NCBI GenBank assembly: GCA_002423435.1
Contig: DIWE01000037.1
Span: 3,302 to 30,144 of the forward strand
Length of the DNA stretch: 26,843 nt
DNA from: Clostridiales bacterium UBA6114
GTDB taxonomy: Bacteria; Bacillota; Clostridia; Oscillospirales; Butyricicoccaceae
Reading direction: 5' to 3'
Shown here: positions 7,692 through 17,400 of the stretch, piece by piece
How the letters are laid out: each line of letters opens with the position of its first letter
How positions within the stretch are numbered: position 1 is the first letter of the stretch
The notes under the pieces: model-generated
What the model was told of the DNA's origin: nothing
Seen by the model: the letters and a program-made list of their open reading frames with translations, nothing else
Databases searched by the model: none
Made by a program: the position numbers and the translations under genes

Positions 7692-9626
7692 TTATGTAAA
7701 CACTTTATTCAGAAGCCTTGTAAATATCAATCCGTATTTTGACCGCCTTTTTTTCGAGAAGGCCATCTGGAGCGAGAATTGCCCGCCCAGCAGCCGGTCG
7801 TAGGCAAGGAGCAGAAGCTTATCCTCGTATTCAGGTTTTAAAGGGTCGTCCTCGTCGCCGATGGAGATCTTCATCGAAACAATCGGAAGATGCGTCATCG
7901 CGTCGTCAAGGAAGGAGGTAAAGGACGTTTTCGGAAGATCCAGATAGTTTATCAGGACATCCATCAGATAGAAGGCGGAAATGCGGCCGTTGTCCGCACT
8001 GCATTTGGCCTGGGGAAGCTTTGACGCATAGTTTGAGTAGATTGCAAACGGGGTCGAAATGGTATCGAGGTTGTCATACGTCTGATCGGAGGAAATTCCG
8101 TTTAATTTGTTGTACCCTTCGAGAAGCGGATGGTGGTCGCCGTAGAAAACCAAAACCGTCGGGCGGTCCCTGTGATCGATATAATCCAAAAACTCACCGA
8201 GCGCCAGATCGGTGTCCGCGACGCCGTTTGCATAGGCGTTCATCGCGTCCAAATCCTCCTCCGTAACGTCGGCGTTCGGCTCGGAAAGGGCCACAATATC
8301 GCGGTCGTCCTCGCTGATCGTCACATATGGGGAGTGGTTTTGCATCGATGCGGAAAATATAAGCTGCGGGCGGCCACCCGAGCCGTCGTCAAGCGTTTTT
8401 TCAATTTGGTGAAACAGGGTGCGGTCGCTGATGTGCTTATCCCTCAGGTAATCCTCGACAGGCACCGTCAAGCTGTCCTCAAAAATCAGATCGTCGAAGC
8501 CCATCGCCGTAAACGCATCCTCGCGGTTGTAAAAGGAGCTCTTAAACGGGTGGATATAGGTCGAATGATAGCCAAGGTCCTTAAAATAGCTCTGATAGGT
8601 CCAGAGGGTAGAGTCTTTCTTGACCCCGCGGTAAGGCGCTTTCGAGTTTGAAAGGCCTTTGTTCGGCGTACCGCTTAAAACCTCGTATTCGGTGGCGGAC
8701 GTTCCTCCGCCGAACGCGGGGACGACGATCTCGCCGCCCGTTCCCTCCGTTTTCATACGGCGGAAGTTCCGGTAAAGATCCTCTGAAAGGGAAATGCCCT
8801 TGACCTGGTTTAAGTCAAAATAGCTCTCGCTCAATATAACGACGACGTCGGGACGGATGGAATTCGTCTGTGTCGACGGATATCCCTTCAGGATGCCGGA
8901 CACGGTTTTTTCGTCATAGGGGAGCGTGGTGTCGGGCGGCTTTGTATCGGAATACAGCGAGCCGATGAGGCAGTCGATCGAGCTTAGGTTCACCTTTTCA
9001 TCGCTGTAGGAACAAACCACGTCGAACGCCTCGATCTGAGGCATGAACACCTGCTTTGCGACATCCTTGATCAAAAAGGAGATGCCGAGCATAAATGTGA
9101 GCGTAATCCTCCCCAGGCGCCCGAGCCGCATAAAACGGGGCAGGGACACCTGATAAAACCACAGCAAAAAGGCACAGAAAATCAAAAGCAGGGCGGCAAC
9201 CAGGTAGAACATGCTAAACTCGAGGCCTCCGCTGCCTTTTTTGGTAAAGCTCCAGAGCTTCCCGATATCGGGAACCATCAAAAGATCGTCAACCGTAATT
9301 CTCGCGCCGAGCTTCTGATACTTCGAGATGTCGGCCACGGCGAGTATATAGCAAAGAAATCCGATTACGGCGGACGCGATCCAGGGCTTTTTAAAGATTG
9401 TCGACAAAAGGGAAAACAAAATGGTCAAAAGCAGGACGGAAACCGTAAACATGATGATTTCCGGGGGTTCGATCCGGAAAACCGCGTTGCCGGAAGCCTT
9501 TTCCGGATACTGGTACAAAAGGATGATTACGAGTACCGGAAACATGCAATAGAGCAGGGTATTCAGTTTTGCGCCGAGTTGTTTTTTTGACTGTCTTAAA
9601 TGATCAAAAAATCTAAAATGTCTCAT
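7692..9626 (-). CDS. LTA-synthase-family membrane phosphoglycerol transferase (sulfatase fold)
   Basis: This is a 644-residue membrane enzyme with lipoteichoic acid synthase (LtaS) topology. Five N-terminal membrane segments lie at about residues 25-40, 56-78, 90-100, 140-158 and 173-187. They are followed by a large extracellular alkaline-phosphatase/sulfatase domain. Active-site features are a metal-binding Glu in VVVILSESYFDL (about 267), the nucleophile Thr309 in FGGGTSATEYEVLSG, and VFYGDHHPLL. Relatives move glycerol-phosphate from phosphatidylglycerol to cell-surface polymers or glycans; the acceptor cannot be told here. ATG at 9626 is chosen because GGAGG lies 5 nt upstream; the in-frame ATG at 9668 lacks this. 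It is monocistronic, with a leader of about 130 nt. Confidence 0.88.
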   Translation of the reverse strand: MRHFRFFDHLRQSKKQLGAKLNTLLYCMFPVLVIILLYQYPEKASGNAVFRIEPPEIIMFTVSVLLLTILFSLLSTIFKKPWIASAVIGFLCYILAVADISKYQKLGARITVDDLLMVPDIGKLWSFTKKGSGGLEFSMFYLVAALLLIFCAFLLWFYQVSLPRFMRLGRLGRITLTFMLGISFLIKDVAKQVFMPQIEAFDVVCSYSDEKVNLSSIDCLIGSLYSDTKPPDTTLPYDEKTVSGILKGYPSTQTNSIRPDVVVILSESYFDLNQVKGISLSEDLYRNFRRMKTEGTGGEIVVPAFGGGTSATEYEVLSGTPNKGLSNSKAPYRGVKKDSTLWTYQSYFKDLGYHSTYIHPFKSSFYNREDAFTAMGFDDLIFEDSLTVPVEDYLRDKHISDRTLFHQIEKTLDDGSGGRPQLIFSASMQNHSPYVTISEDDRDIVALSEPNADVTEEDLDAMNAYANGVADTDLALGEFLDYIDHRDRPTVLVFYGDHHPLLEGYNKLNGISSDQTYDNLDTISTPFAIYSNYASKLPQAKCSADNGRISAFYLMDVLINYLDLPKTSFTSFLDDAMTHLPIVSMKISIGDEDDPLKPEYEDKLLLLAYDRLLGGQFSLQMAFSKKRRSKYGLIFTRLLNKVFT

Positions 9627-9691
9627 AGGATCCTCCGTAATACCAGCGTGCAGGGAATGTCCTTTCACCTAGTTCCCTTTTTTCCACGCCC

Positions 9692-9705
9692 ATAAAACGT
9701 TTTAT
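9692..9705. promoter_or_regulatory. Perfect palindrome in the leader of the LTA-synthase-like gene
   Basis: ATAAAACGTTTTAT is a perfect 14-bp inverted repeat. It lies about 60 nt downstream of the predicted transcription start and 66 nt upstream of the ATG at 9626. It could be a dimeric repressor site; no regulator is identified. Confidence 0.3.
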
Positions 9706-9761
9706 TTTGGCCGGTAAGGGTATAAGAACCCATTTGCCGGTTGAACTCCACAACTTTCAAT

Positions 9762-9770
9762 ATTATATCA
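9762..9770 (-). promoter_or_regulatory. Extended -10 promoter of the LTA-synthase-like gene
   Basis: Reads TGATATAAT on the minus strand, an extended -10 with a perfect TATAAT. The hexamer 17 nt upstream (TTCCAT) is a poor -35. Transcription would begin near 9755. Confidence 0.55.
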
Positions 9771-9836
9771 CGTGTGATTAAAAAATGGAATAGGTGTCGA
9801 TAATAAAAATAATCAAGTTTAACGGAGGTTTTTTCC

Positions 9837-10451
9837 ATGCGGCTTAAAGTCATTGAAAAGGCTCTGATCCTGGGAGTCTTTGCCGCCGTGGTCCTTTGTG
9901 CTTTTTCCATAAGGGCGCAGAACAGCGTTTCCGACAAGCTGATTCGTCTGCATGTCAAAGCAAATTCCGACGAGCCTTTTGATCAGGAACTGAAGCTCAA
10001 GGTGCGCGACGCCGTACTTACGAAAATCGAGGATGAAATTTCGGATAAGGATCTTACTTCGGTACGGGAGGAGCTTTACGTGATGCTGCCCGAGCTTGAG
10101 GCGACCGCCCAAGCGGTTGTTCGGGAAAACGAGGCGGCATATCCGGTTAAAGCGACCTTTGCAACTCAGTATTTTCCGACAAGGGTGTACGAGAACTTCG
10201 CGCTGCCGTCCGGTAATTATGAGACGCTGTATATCGAGATCGGCGAAGCGGCCGGGCAAAACTGGTGGTGTGTCGTATTCCCCCCGCTTTGCGTTGCGGC
10301 AAGCGAGGGTGAAACGATAGAGGATGCGGCGGAGGCCGCCGGTTTTACAAAAGGCGACGTCTCATTCATCACGGGCAAAGAATCCGGCTATAAAATCAAA
10401 TTCAAGGTCGCCGAAATCTACGGGGACTTAAAGCATAAGCTCTTCGACTGA
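9837..10451 (+). CDS. spoIIR: Stage II sporulation protein R
   Basis: This is a 204-residue secreted signalling protein of endospore formers. In the family it is made in the forespore under sigma-F, crosses to the intermembrane space and activates the protease SpoIIGA, which matures sigma-E in the mother cell. The N-terminal hydrophobic segment (about residues 8-26) is a signal or anchor. Family landmarks are KLIRLHVKANSDEPFDQELK, LKVRDAVL (about 53-60), FATQYFPTRVYENFALPSG and the strongly conserved NWWCVVFPPLC. ATG at 9837 follows GGAGG by 8 nt. It stands alone, divergent from the LTA-synthase-like gene. I could not find a convincing sigma-F promoter upstream. It is the best evidence that the organism forms spores. 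Confidence 0.94.
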   Translation: MRLKVIEKALILGVFAAVVLCAFSIRAQNSVSDKLIRLHVKANSDEPFDQELKLKVRDAVLTKIEDEISDKDLTSVREELYVMLPELEATAQAVVRENEAAYPVKATFATQYFPTRVYENFALPSGNYETLYIEIGEAAGQNWWCVVFPPLCVAASEGETIEDAAEAAGFTKGDVSFITGKESGYKIKFKVAEIYGDLKHKLFD

Positions 10452-10512
10452 CATGAAAGGTATCTGCGCAGGTAAAACAGATAATATCTCTGAAAATCAA
10501 ATCGCGGACGCA

Positions 10513-10551
10513 TCCAAACCCCCGCCAAATGTCATTTGGCGGGGGTTTGGA
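10513..10551. terminator. Long palindromic hairpin between converging genes, likely terminator
   Basis: Bases 10513-10531 are the exact reverse complement of 10533-10551, around a single central T: a 19-bp arm rich in CCCCCGCC, perfect throughout. There is no real T-tract on either strand, so it is not a textbook intrinsic terminator. Its place, 61 nt past the spoIIR stop and 24 nt past the end of the facing Gln-rich gene, suggests two-way termination or RNA 3'-end protection. Confidence 0.6.
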
Positions 10552-10575
10552 ATTATGCGCGGGATATCAGGTATG

Positions 10576-10836
10576 TCAACGCCCCTCAATGATTTGCCGC
10601 AGCTCCATAACTTGTTCTTGAAGCGCATCTATTTGCTGCTGCATGGCTTTTTGCTGCTGCTGATTAATTAAGTTCTGCTGGATCTGAAGCTGCAGCTGCC
10701 GTGTCTGGCTGACGGCCTGCATGACGCTTCCCGTCGCCTCGACCCAGTTGCCCATGATCTGTATTTCGATTGCCTTTACTATTTCTTCAAAAACAGGAGA
10801 GGTGAAGCTTGAATCCGGAGGAGTGTTCTGTACCAT
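10576..10836 (-). CDS. Small Gln-rich coiled-coil protein of unknown function
   Basis: This is an 86-residue predicted protein that I do not recognise. The N-terminal 40 residues are mixed, with a hydrophobic-faced helix (VFEEIVKAIEIQIMGNW). The C-terminal half is a Gln-rich amphipathic helix (LQLQIQQNLINQQQQKAMQQ, then IDALQEQVMELRQIIE) that should form a coiled coil. It has no signal peptide or membrane segment. ATG at 10836 has GGAGGG 4 nt upstream, which supports real translation; an upstream in-frame ATG at 10848 has none. It is a single-gene unit between the spoIIR hairpin and the divergent addB promoter. No function is assigned. Confidence 0.6.
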   Translation of the reverse strand: MVQNTPPDSSFTSPVFEEIVKAIEIQIMGNWVEATGSVMQAVSQTRQLQLQIQQNLINQQQQKAMQQQIDALQEQVMELRQIIEGR

Positions 10837-10949
10837 GAAACCCTCCATAAAGCTGTTTTAATACTACATTATGTGAAAAAGGGGATACTTGTTCATGACA
10901 TATCGTAGGGTTTGCGGGATATATCAAAGGTACCGTTTTCCATAAACTA

Positions 10950-10958
10950 TGATATAAT
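10950..10958 (+). promoter_or_regulatory. Extended -10 promoter for addBA
   Basis: TGATATAAT is an extended -10 with a perfect TATAAT (10953-10958) and no good -35 at the usual distance. It lies 67 nt upstream of the addB ATG. Confidence 0.55.
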
Positions 10959-11025
10959 TAATATCTGAAACCGTTATATAAAAACTTTATCTCCTTAAAA
11001 AGGATACCGGAGGGGGGATGCCGCA

Positions 11026-14000
11026 ATGCTGAATATCGTCACGGGCCGCGCGAAATCAGGAAAAACCGCGCGGATGTATTTATCGGTTGTCGAACGTGCG
11101 AAAAGCCGCCGGCAGATCCTGATCGTGCCGGAGACCTCCTCCCATAAAACCGAGCGCGAGCTCGTCGAAAGGGGCACAAATCGCATCGGCCTGAATGCCG
11201 AGGTCTTTACCTTTCAAAGTCTCGCCACAAGAATCTTTTCCGAAGTCGGCGGGCTCTGCGATCAGTACTTGGACGGCGCCGGACGGCTCCTTACGATGCG
11301 CCTTGCCGTGTCCCGCGCCTCAGCCTCGCTCAAAACGTACAATAAGGCCGCGTCAAAGCCGGAATTCTTAAATTCCCTGATCCGGTTTGCCGACGAGATG
11401 AAAAGCTCCGGGATCGCCCCGGAGGACCTTTCGCGCGCGTCCTGCGAGACCGGCGGAACGCTTTCGAAAAGGCTCCTTGACCTCTCCGGCATTTACTCGG
11501 CCTACTGTTATCTTACAAAAGAGGGAGCGCTCGACCCGCGCGACCGGATGACGAGGCTTCTTACATCGGTAAGGGAGTCCCGGTTTTTTGACGGCGCGGA
11601 GGTCTGGTTCGACTCCTTCTCCGGGTTTACGCGGCAGGAATTTCTGATCATCGGCGAGATCATGAAAAAGGCGGAGTCGGCCACTCTGTTTCTGACCTGC
11701 GCGGACCTTCGGACAGACGGCGGGGAGGATGTATTCCAAAAGCCGCGAAAAACTGCGGCAAAGCTATTAAGGCTTGCCGAGAGCCTGGGCGTGACCGCTT
11801 CGGTTTCGCATCTCGGCGGCGGGGAGGATGACGACGAGCTTTCTTATCTCGAACGGAATCTGTATGCGTACGGCGCCGGGGAGGATGACGACGAGCTTTC
11901 TTATCTCGAACGGAATCTGTATGCGTACGGCGCCGGACAGTACGGCGGGCAATGCCGGGCGATCAGGCTCATGGCCGCGCGCGACCCCTTCGAGGAGTGC
12001 GAGCGCATCGCCTCCGGGATCATCCGCCTGACGCGCGAAGAGCATCTGCGCTACCGGGATATCGCGGTCGTTTCCCGCTCGTTTGACATGTACGCGCCCA
12101 TCCTTGAAATCGTGTTTGAACGCTACGGCATACCGGCGTTTTTCAGCAGGAAGACCGATATTTTGTCAAAACCCGTCGTGTCGCTTCTTCTGTCGGCGGT
12201 CGACGCCGTCCGTTCCGATTTTAAGCCCGAGCCCCTGCTTCAATACCTGAAAACGGGGCTTTCCGGCGTAAAGACCGACGACGCCGACCTTCTGGAAAAC
12301 TACATACTGACATGGAATATCGAAGGGAAGCTGTGGACGAAGGACGACCCGTGGACCCTTCACCCGGACGGATACGCTCCGGTGACGGAGGCTTCATCAC
12401 AGCGGCTTTGCGGGTTAAACCGGATCAGAGACGAGGTGCGCGCGCCGCTTGTTTCGCTTAAGGAGGCCCTTTCCGAGGCCAGGGCGGGCGGGGAATACGC
12501 GAAGGTCCTTTACGAATTCATGGAGGACATCGGACTTTTTGACTCGATCCAAAAGGCGTCCGACCGTTTTTTGCAAAAAGGGGAGCGCGCCCTTGCGGCG
12601 GAATACAACCAGCTGTTTGAGATCCTCTGCGACGCGCTCGGCCAGTTTTTTTCCGTGCTGGGCCGTGAGCCGCTGGAGCTTTCGGAATTTTGCGAGCTTT
12701 TCTCCCTTCTTTTGTCGGGGTACGACGTAGGGACGATTCCGGCGGTGCTCGACACGGTGACGCTCGGCGACGTGCAGGTCGCCCTCGGGCAGCATTTTCA
12801 GGCGGTCTTTATCCCCGGCGCCGCCGACGGGATGCTCCCGCCGCCTCCAAAACAGGACGGGCTCTTGTCGGATGACGACCGCGACGAGTTGATCTTGCTG
12901 GGCCTCGACTTAGACTTGGACCCGGAGTCGCGCGCATATGAGGAGGACTATCATATCTACGGCATGTTTTCCTGCGCCCTGTCGCGGCTTTTCGTGAGCT
13001 ACCCGCTTTACGCGAAGGGGGAGGCGAAGCTTCGCCCTGCGCATGCCGCTTCAAGGCTTCTAAAGCTCTTTTCCGACCTTTCGCCGGAATTTTCTCCGCG
13101 GGAGGGGGCGCTTTACAGGCTCGACAGCGTTGTCCCGGCCTTTGACCTCGCGCTTTCGGCCTCCTCCGGGACGGACGACCCGGCCGCGCTTTCCGCGAGG
13201 CGTTATTTTGAAGGGCATCCGGAATTTCTTGAACGCATATGGCTCGCCGACCACGCGGCCGCGCAAAAACGCGGGCCGGTAAGCGGAAAGGAACGAATCC
13301 GCGGGCTTTACGGGGACGAGCTGCGCATGACGGCGTCGAGGGCCGAGAAATTTGAAAGCTGCCGTTTCTCGTTCTTCATGCAGTACGGCCTGAGCTTAAA
13401 GGTGCAAAAAAGCGCGTCCTTCGACGCGCCCGCGATCGGCACGTTTATACATTATATATTGGAGAATGGAATAAAAGCGTTAAACGGCGCGCCGGGGGGC
13501 GTCAAAGCCGCGTCGAAAGAGGACGTAAAAGAGGTCTGCCGCCTTTATACCGGACGGTATGTCGACGAGGTTTTGTCCGGCCTTGAGGGAAAGTCCAAAC
13601 GGTTTGTCCACCTGTTCGAGCGGCTCGGGAAAAGCGCCGCCGCGATATTGCAAAACGTGGTCGACGAGCTTTTAAGCTCGCTCTTTGCCCCGCTCGATTT
13701 TGAGCTTTCGTTCTCGGACACGGGGGATCTTCCGCCCGTGAAGACGGCGTTTTCCGACGGGGTGCTTTCCTTAAATGGAAAGGTCGACCGCGTCGACGGG
13801 TATGAAAAGGACGGAAAGCTGTATCTGCGTGTGGTCGACTATAAAACCGGCAGAAAGAGCTTCTCACTTTCCGACGTATTTAACGGGCTCGACATGCAGC
13901 TTTTGCTTTACCTTTTCACGATGGAGGAGCGCGGGCTCCGGCGATATGGGGAACGGCTCCGGGAGAAAATCGAATCGATACTGCCGGCCGGCGTTTTGTA

Positions 14001-14475
14001 TGTCCCGGCGTATGAGAAGCGCTTAAGGAGCAGCCGGCCGCTTACAAGGGAGGAGCTCGAAAGGCTTACGTCCCGCGAGCTGCGGCGAAGCGGACTTATC
14101 CTGGGCGAGCTGCCGGTGATCGAGGCGATGGAGCCCGGAATCTCCGGCGACGGGCGGTTTTTGCCGGTGAAATTAAACCTCGACAAAACGATCTCGGCGA
14201 TGTCCTCGGTCGCCTCGAGCGAGCAGTTTGTAAAGCTCAAGGACCACGTCCGGGGGACGCTCCGGGAAATGGGCGAGCTGATTATGGCGGGCAATCTGGA
14301 CGCCAACCCGTATCGCAGGGGCCCGGAGGAGAGCGCCTGCGACTTTTGCGAATTTAAGCGCGCGTGCCTGTTCGACGAAAGCGGGCCGAACGATAAAATG
14401 CGCTCTTTTCGGCACTTAAAGCCCGACGAGGTATTCCGGATGCTTAGCGGAAGGGATGGCGGCGATGGGCGTTAA
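11026..14475 (+). CDS. addB: ATP-dependent helicase/deoxyribonuclease subunit B
   Basis: This is a 1149-residue partner of AddA in the firmicute RecBCD equivalent, which resects double-strand breaks and hands DNA to RecA. The N-terminus has a Walker-A-like GRAKSGKT (residues 7-14). The C-terminal nuclease domain shows GKVDRVDGYEKDGK and VVDYKTG. Four cysteines of the iron-sulfur staple are visible: Cys779 (ESCRFSFF) and Cys1105, Cys1108 and Cys1114 (CDFCEFKRAC), matching the family spacing. Its oddity is a perfect tandem duplication at residues 266-284 and 285-303. ATG at 11026 follows a G-rich binding site (11009-11017) by 8 nt. It overlaps addA by 11 nt. Confidence 0.96.
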   Translation: MLNIVTGRAKSGKTARMYLSVVERAKSRRQILIVPETSSHKTERELVERGTNRIGLNAEVFTFQSLATRIFSEVGGLCDQYLDGAGRLLTMRLAVSRASASLKTYNKAASKPEFLNSLIRFADEMKSSGIAPEDLSRASCETGGTLSKRLLDLSGIYSAYCYLTKEGALDPRDRMTRLLTSVRESRFFDGAEVWFDSFSGFTRQEFLIIGEIMKKAESATLFLTCADLRTDGGEDVFQKPRKTAAKLLRLAESLGVTASVSHLGGGEDDDELSYLERNLYAYGAGEDDDELSYLERNLYAYGAGQYGGQCRAIRLMAARDPFEECERIASGIIRLTREEHLRYRDIAVVSRSFDMYAPILEIVFERYGIPAFFSRKTDILSKPVVSLLLSAVDAVRSDFKPEPLLQYLKTGLSGVKTDDADLLENYILTWNIEGKLWTKDDPWTLHPDGYAPVTEASSQRLCGLNRIRDEVRAPLVSLKEALSEARAGGEYAKVLYEFMEDIGLFDSIQKASDRFLQKGERALAAEYNQLFEILCDALGQFFSVLGREPLELSEFCELFSLLLSGYDVGTIPAVLDTVTLGDVQVALGQHFQAVFIPGAADGMLPPPPKQDGLLSDDDRDELILLGLDLDLDPESRAYEEDYHIYGMFSCALSRLFVSYPLYAKGEAKLRPAHAASRLLKLFSDLSPEFSPREGALYRLDSVVPAFDLALSASSGTDDPAALSARRYFEGHPEFLERIWLADHAAAQKRGPVSGKERIRGLYGDELRMTASRAEKFESCRFSFFMQYGLSLKVQKSASFDAPAIGTFIHYILENGIKALNGAPGGVKAASKEDVKEVCRLYTGRYVDEVLSGLEGKSKRFVHLFERLGKSAAAILQNVVDELLSSLFAPLDFELSFSDTGDLPPVKTAFSDGVLSLNGKVDRVDGYEKDGKLYLRVVDYKTGRKSFSLSDVFNGLDMQLLLYLFTMEERGLRRYGERLREKIESILPAGVLYVPAYEKRLRSSRPLTREELERLTSRELRRSGLILGELPVIEAMEPGISGDGRFLPVKLNLDKTISAMSSVASSEQFVKLKDHVRGTLREMGELIMAGNLDANPYRRGPEESACDFCEFKRACLFDESGPNDKMRSFRHLKPDEVFRMLSGRDGGDGR
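11821..11936 (+). repeat. Perfect 57-bp tandem duplication inside addB
   Basis: The unit at 11821-11877 is repeated exactly at 11878-11934, and identity runs 2 nt further. It is in frame and adds a second copy of GEDDDELSYLERNLYAYGA. With no base change between copies, it is either very recent, kept identical by slippage, or an assembly artefact. Confidence 0.95.
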
Positions 14476-17400
14476 ATGGACGGACGACCAGCAAAAGGCG
14501 ATCGGCATAAGGGGCGGCAGCCTCCTTGTTTCGGCGGCGGCGGGCTCCGGCAAGACCGCGGTCCTCGTCGAGCGGGTCATGCGGCGCCTGACCGACGAAA
14601 AGGACCCCCGCGACATCGACGAATTCCTGATCGTTACATATACTAACGCGGCGGCGGCCGAGATGCGGTATAAATTCGCGCAGGCGATCGAGGATCGCCT
14701 TTGGGAAGACCCGAACGACCGGCGGCTTTCAAGGCAGCTTAAGCTGCTTTATCACGCGTCGATCATGACGGTGCACTCCTTCTGCCTCAATTTTTTAAGG
14801 GAAAATTTCCAGTCCGCGGGCCTCTCCCCCGATTTCAGGATTGCGGACGCGTCCGAGCTTTTGATGATCAAGGAATCATCGATCGGCGCCGTGCTCGAGC
14901 GCGCGTACGGCGAGCTTTCCGCCCGCCCGGAATTTTCAAGGCTTGTCGACGCGTTTTCCGGGATGCGCGGCGACAGGCAGCTTCAGGAGGTGGTACTGTC
15001 GACCTTTGAAAAGCTGCAAAGCCACCCGTTCCCGGGGCGCTGGATGGAAAAGCGGCGGGAGGATTTTGAAAACGCGGGCGGGGCCTCGGTCGAGCGCACG
15101 ACTTACGGCGCCTACCTTTTTGAGCGCGCGCTTGCGACGGTCCGGGGCGCGAGGCGGTTTTCTGAGTCCGCACTCTTAAAAATCGAAAACGACCCCATCC
15201 TAAGGGAAAAATATGCCCCGGCGTTTGAAAACGACCTGGGGCAGCTTGACGAGCTTTTAGGGATACTGCGGGGCGGCTCGTGGGACAAGGCGGTCTTATG
15301 TGCGCAGGGCTTTTCATTTCAGAAGCTTTCGCCCGTGCGGAAGTTTCCGGATGAGGAGCTTTTAGCGGAGCTTAAGGCGTCGCGCGACGCCTGCAAAAAG
15401 ATGGTTTCCCTTGTACGGGAAAAGTACCTCCCAAAGCCGGAGGCGGAGATCAAAAGCGAGCTTTTAAGCGTGTCGGGGGTGGCGTCGGAGCTTTTCCGGC
15501 TCGTCGCTCTGTTCGACGAGGAATTTTCAAAGGAGAAGCGCCGCCGAAATCTCGTCGATTTTGCCGACCTCGAGCATCTCGCGGCGGAAATCCTTTGCCA
15601 AAGCTTTGATCCCGGGACGGGGGAGGCCGTCCCGTCGGAGGCGGCCTTGGCCGTCGCATCCCGGTACGCCGAGGTCCTCGTCGACGAGTATCAGGACACA
15701 AATGAGGTGCAGGATTTGATCTTCCGCCTCGTTTCAAAAGGAAGCTTGAATCTTTTTATGGTCGGCGACGTAAAGCAAAGCATTTATCGGTTCCGCCTCG
15801 CCGACCCGTCGATCTTCCTTAAAAAGCTGGGCGCCTGCGCGGACGCGGAAGACGCGGGCGGCGCGGGGCATCGCCGCGTCGTTCTTTCAAAAAACTTCCG
15901 ATCGAGGGGCGCGGTGCTCGACGCGGTCAATTTCTTCTTTTCCCGCCTGATGACGGGAACCTTCGGCGAGCTTTTATACGATGAGAAGGAACGGCTGTAT
16001 CAGGGCGCGGAGTATGAAAACGAGGACGACGAGCGCTATCGGACCGAGCTTCTGCTGCTCGACATGAAAGCGCCGGAGGACTCAAACGACGAAGAGGAGG
16101 ACGTCCAAAAAATCGAGGCGGAAGCGTGCCTCGTCGCCGGACGGATCGAGGGGCTTTTAAGCGAGCCGTTTATGGTCACCGACGCGGATACGAAAAAGCC
16201 GCGGCAGGCGCGGCCGTCCGACGTCGTCGTTTTGCTGCGCTCGGCGGCGAACAAGGCGGGGTACTTCAAGAAGGCGCTCGAACAAAGGGGGATCGCCGCG
16301 TCCTTCGGCGCGGAGGGCGGCTTTTTTGAGCGGACGGAAATCCTCGTGATGCTGTCGCTCCTTTCCGTGATCGACAACCCGCGAAAAGACGTCGAGCTGG
16401 TTTCAGTGATGCGTTCGCCGCTTTACGGCTTTTCGGAGGACGAGCTTGCGGACATCCGCCTGGGCGCGCTTTCGGGCGACTTCCTCGACGCGGTCCGGGA
16501 AAGCGCGAAAGCGGGAAATGAGAAGTGCCGGCGGTTTCTTTGCGACATCGAGGATTTTCGCGGCTGTGCCGCCGACATGAGCGTGTCGAGGCTGTTATTT
16601 CATATTTACAACAAAACGGGGGCCCTGGGGCTTTTAAGCGCGCTTTCGCCGGGGGCCGAGCGCGAAAAAAATCTCCTGGCGCTTTTTGAATACGCAGGGG
16701 ATTACGAGCGCTTAAGCTACAAGGGGCTCCACTCCTTTTTAAGCTATATGGAGAAGACCGCCGAAAGGGGAGAGGTTAAAAAGGCTGAGGAAAACCCCTC
16801 CGACGCGGTCACGATCATGAGCATTCACAAGTCCAAGGGCCTCGAGTTTCCGATTGTGTTCCTTTCCGACTGCGCAAAGCAGTTTAACGAGGACGACCTG
16901 AAACGCCGCGTCCTTTTGCACCCGAAGCTCGGCGTGGGGCTTTTTTGCATAGACCCGGAGGGCGCCGTCGAATACCCGACGCTCATGCGCCTGTCCGTCG
17001 AGGAGCGGCTGCGGCAGGAGATGCTTGCCGAGGAGCTTCGGATACTATATGTCGGCATGACGCGGGCAAAGGAAAAGCTGATTTTGACCATGGCGCTGCC
17101 CTGCGTCTCGGACAGTATGAAAAAGGGCGAGCGGATGCTGATCGGCGGACGCTTGGACGAGGCCGTCCTGTCGCAGCAGCGCTCGGCGGCAATGTGGCTT
17201 TTGCTGCCGATTTTGGGCGACAGGGAGCAGACGGCGGTCAAACTCACCGTTGTAAACCGGACCGACCTCGCGCCTTCCGGCCGATATCCGGAGGAACAGG
17301 GAAAAAAGCCGGAGCCGCCGGTTTCAAAAGAGGAGATCGGGCGCGCCCTTTCGTTTGCCTATCCGTTTTCGCGCGCTGCATCCCTGCCGTCGAAGCTCAC

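Noticed and set aside
9665..9958. Minus-strand open frame of 97 codons overlapping the spoIIR 5' end
   Set aside because: It runs antisense into clear spoIIR coding sequence, has no recognisable domain and no suitable binding site; the leader of the LTA-synthase-like gene explains the region better.
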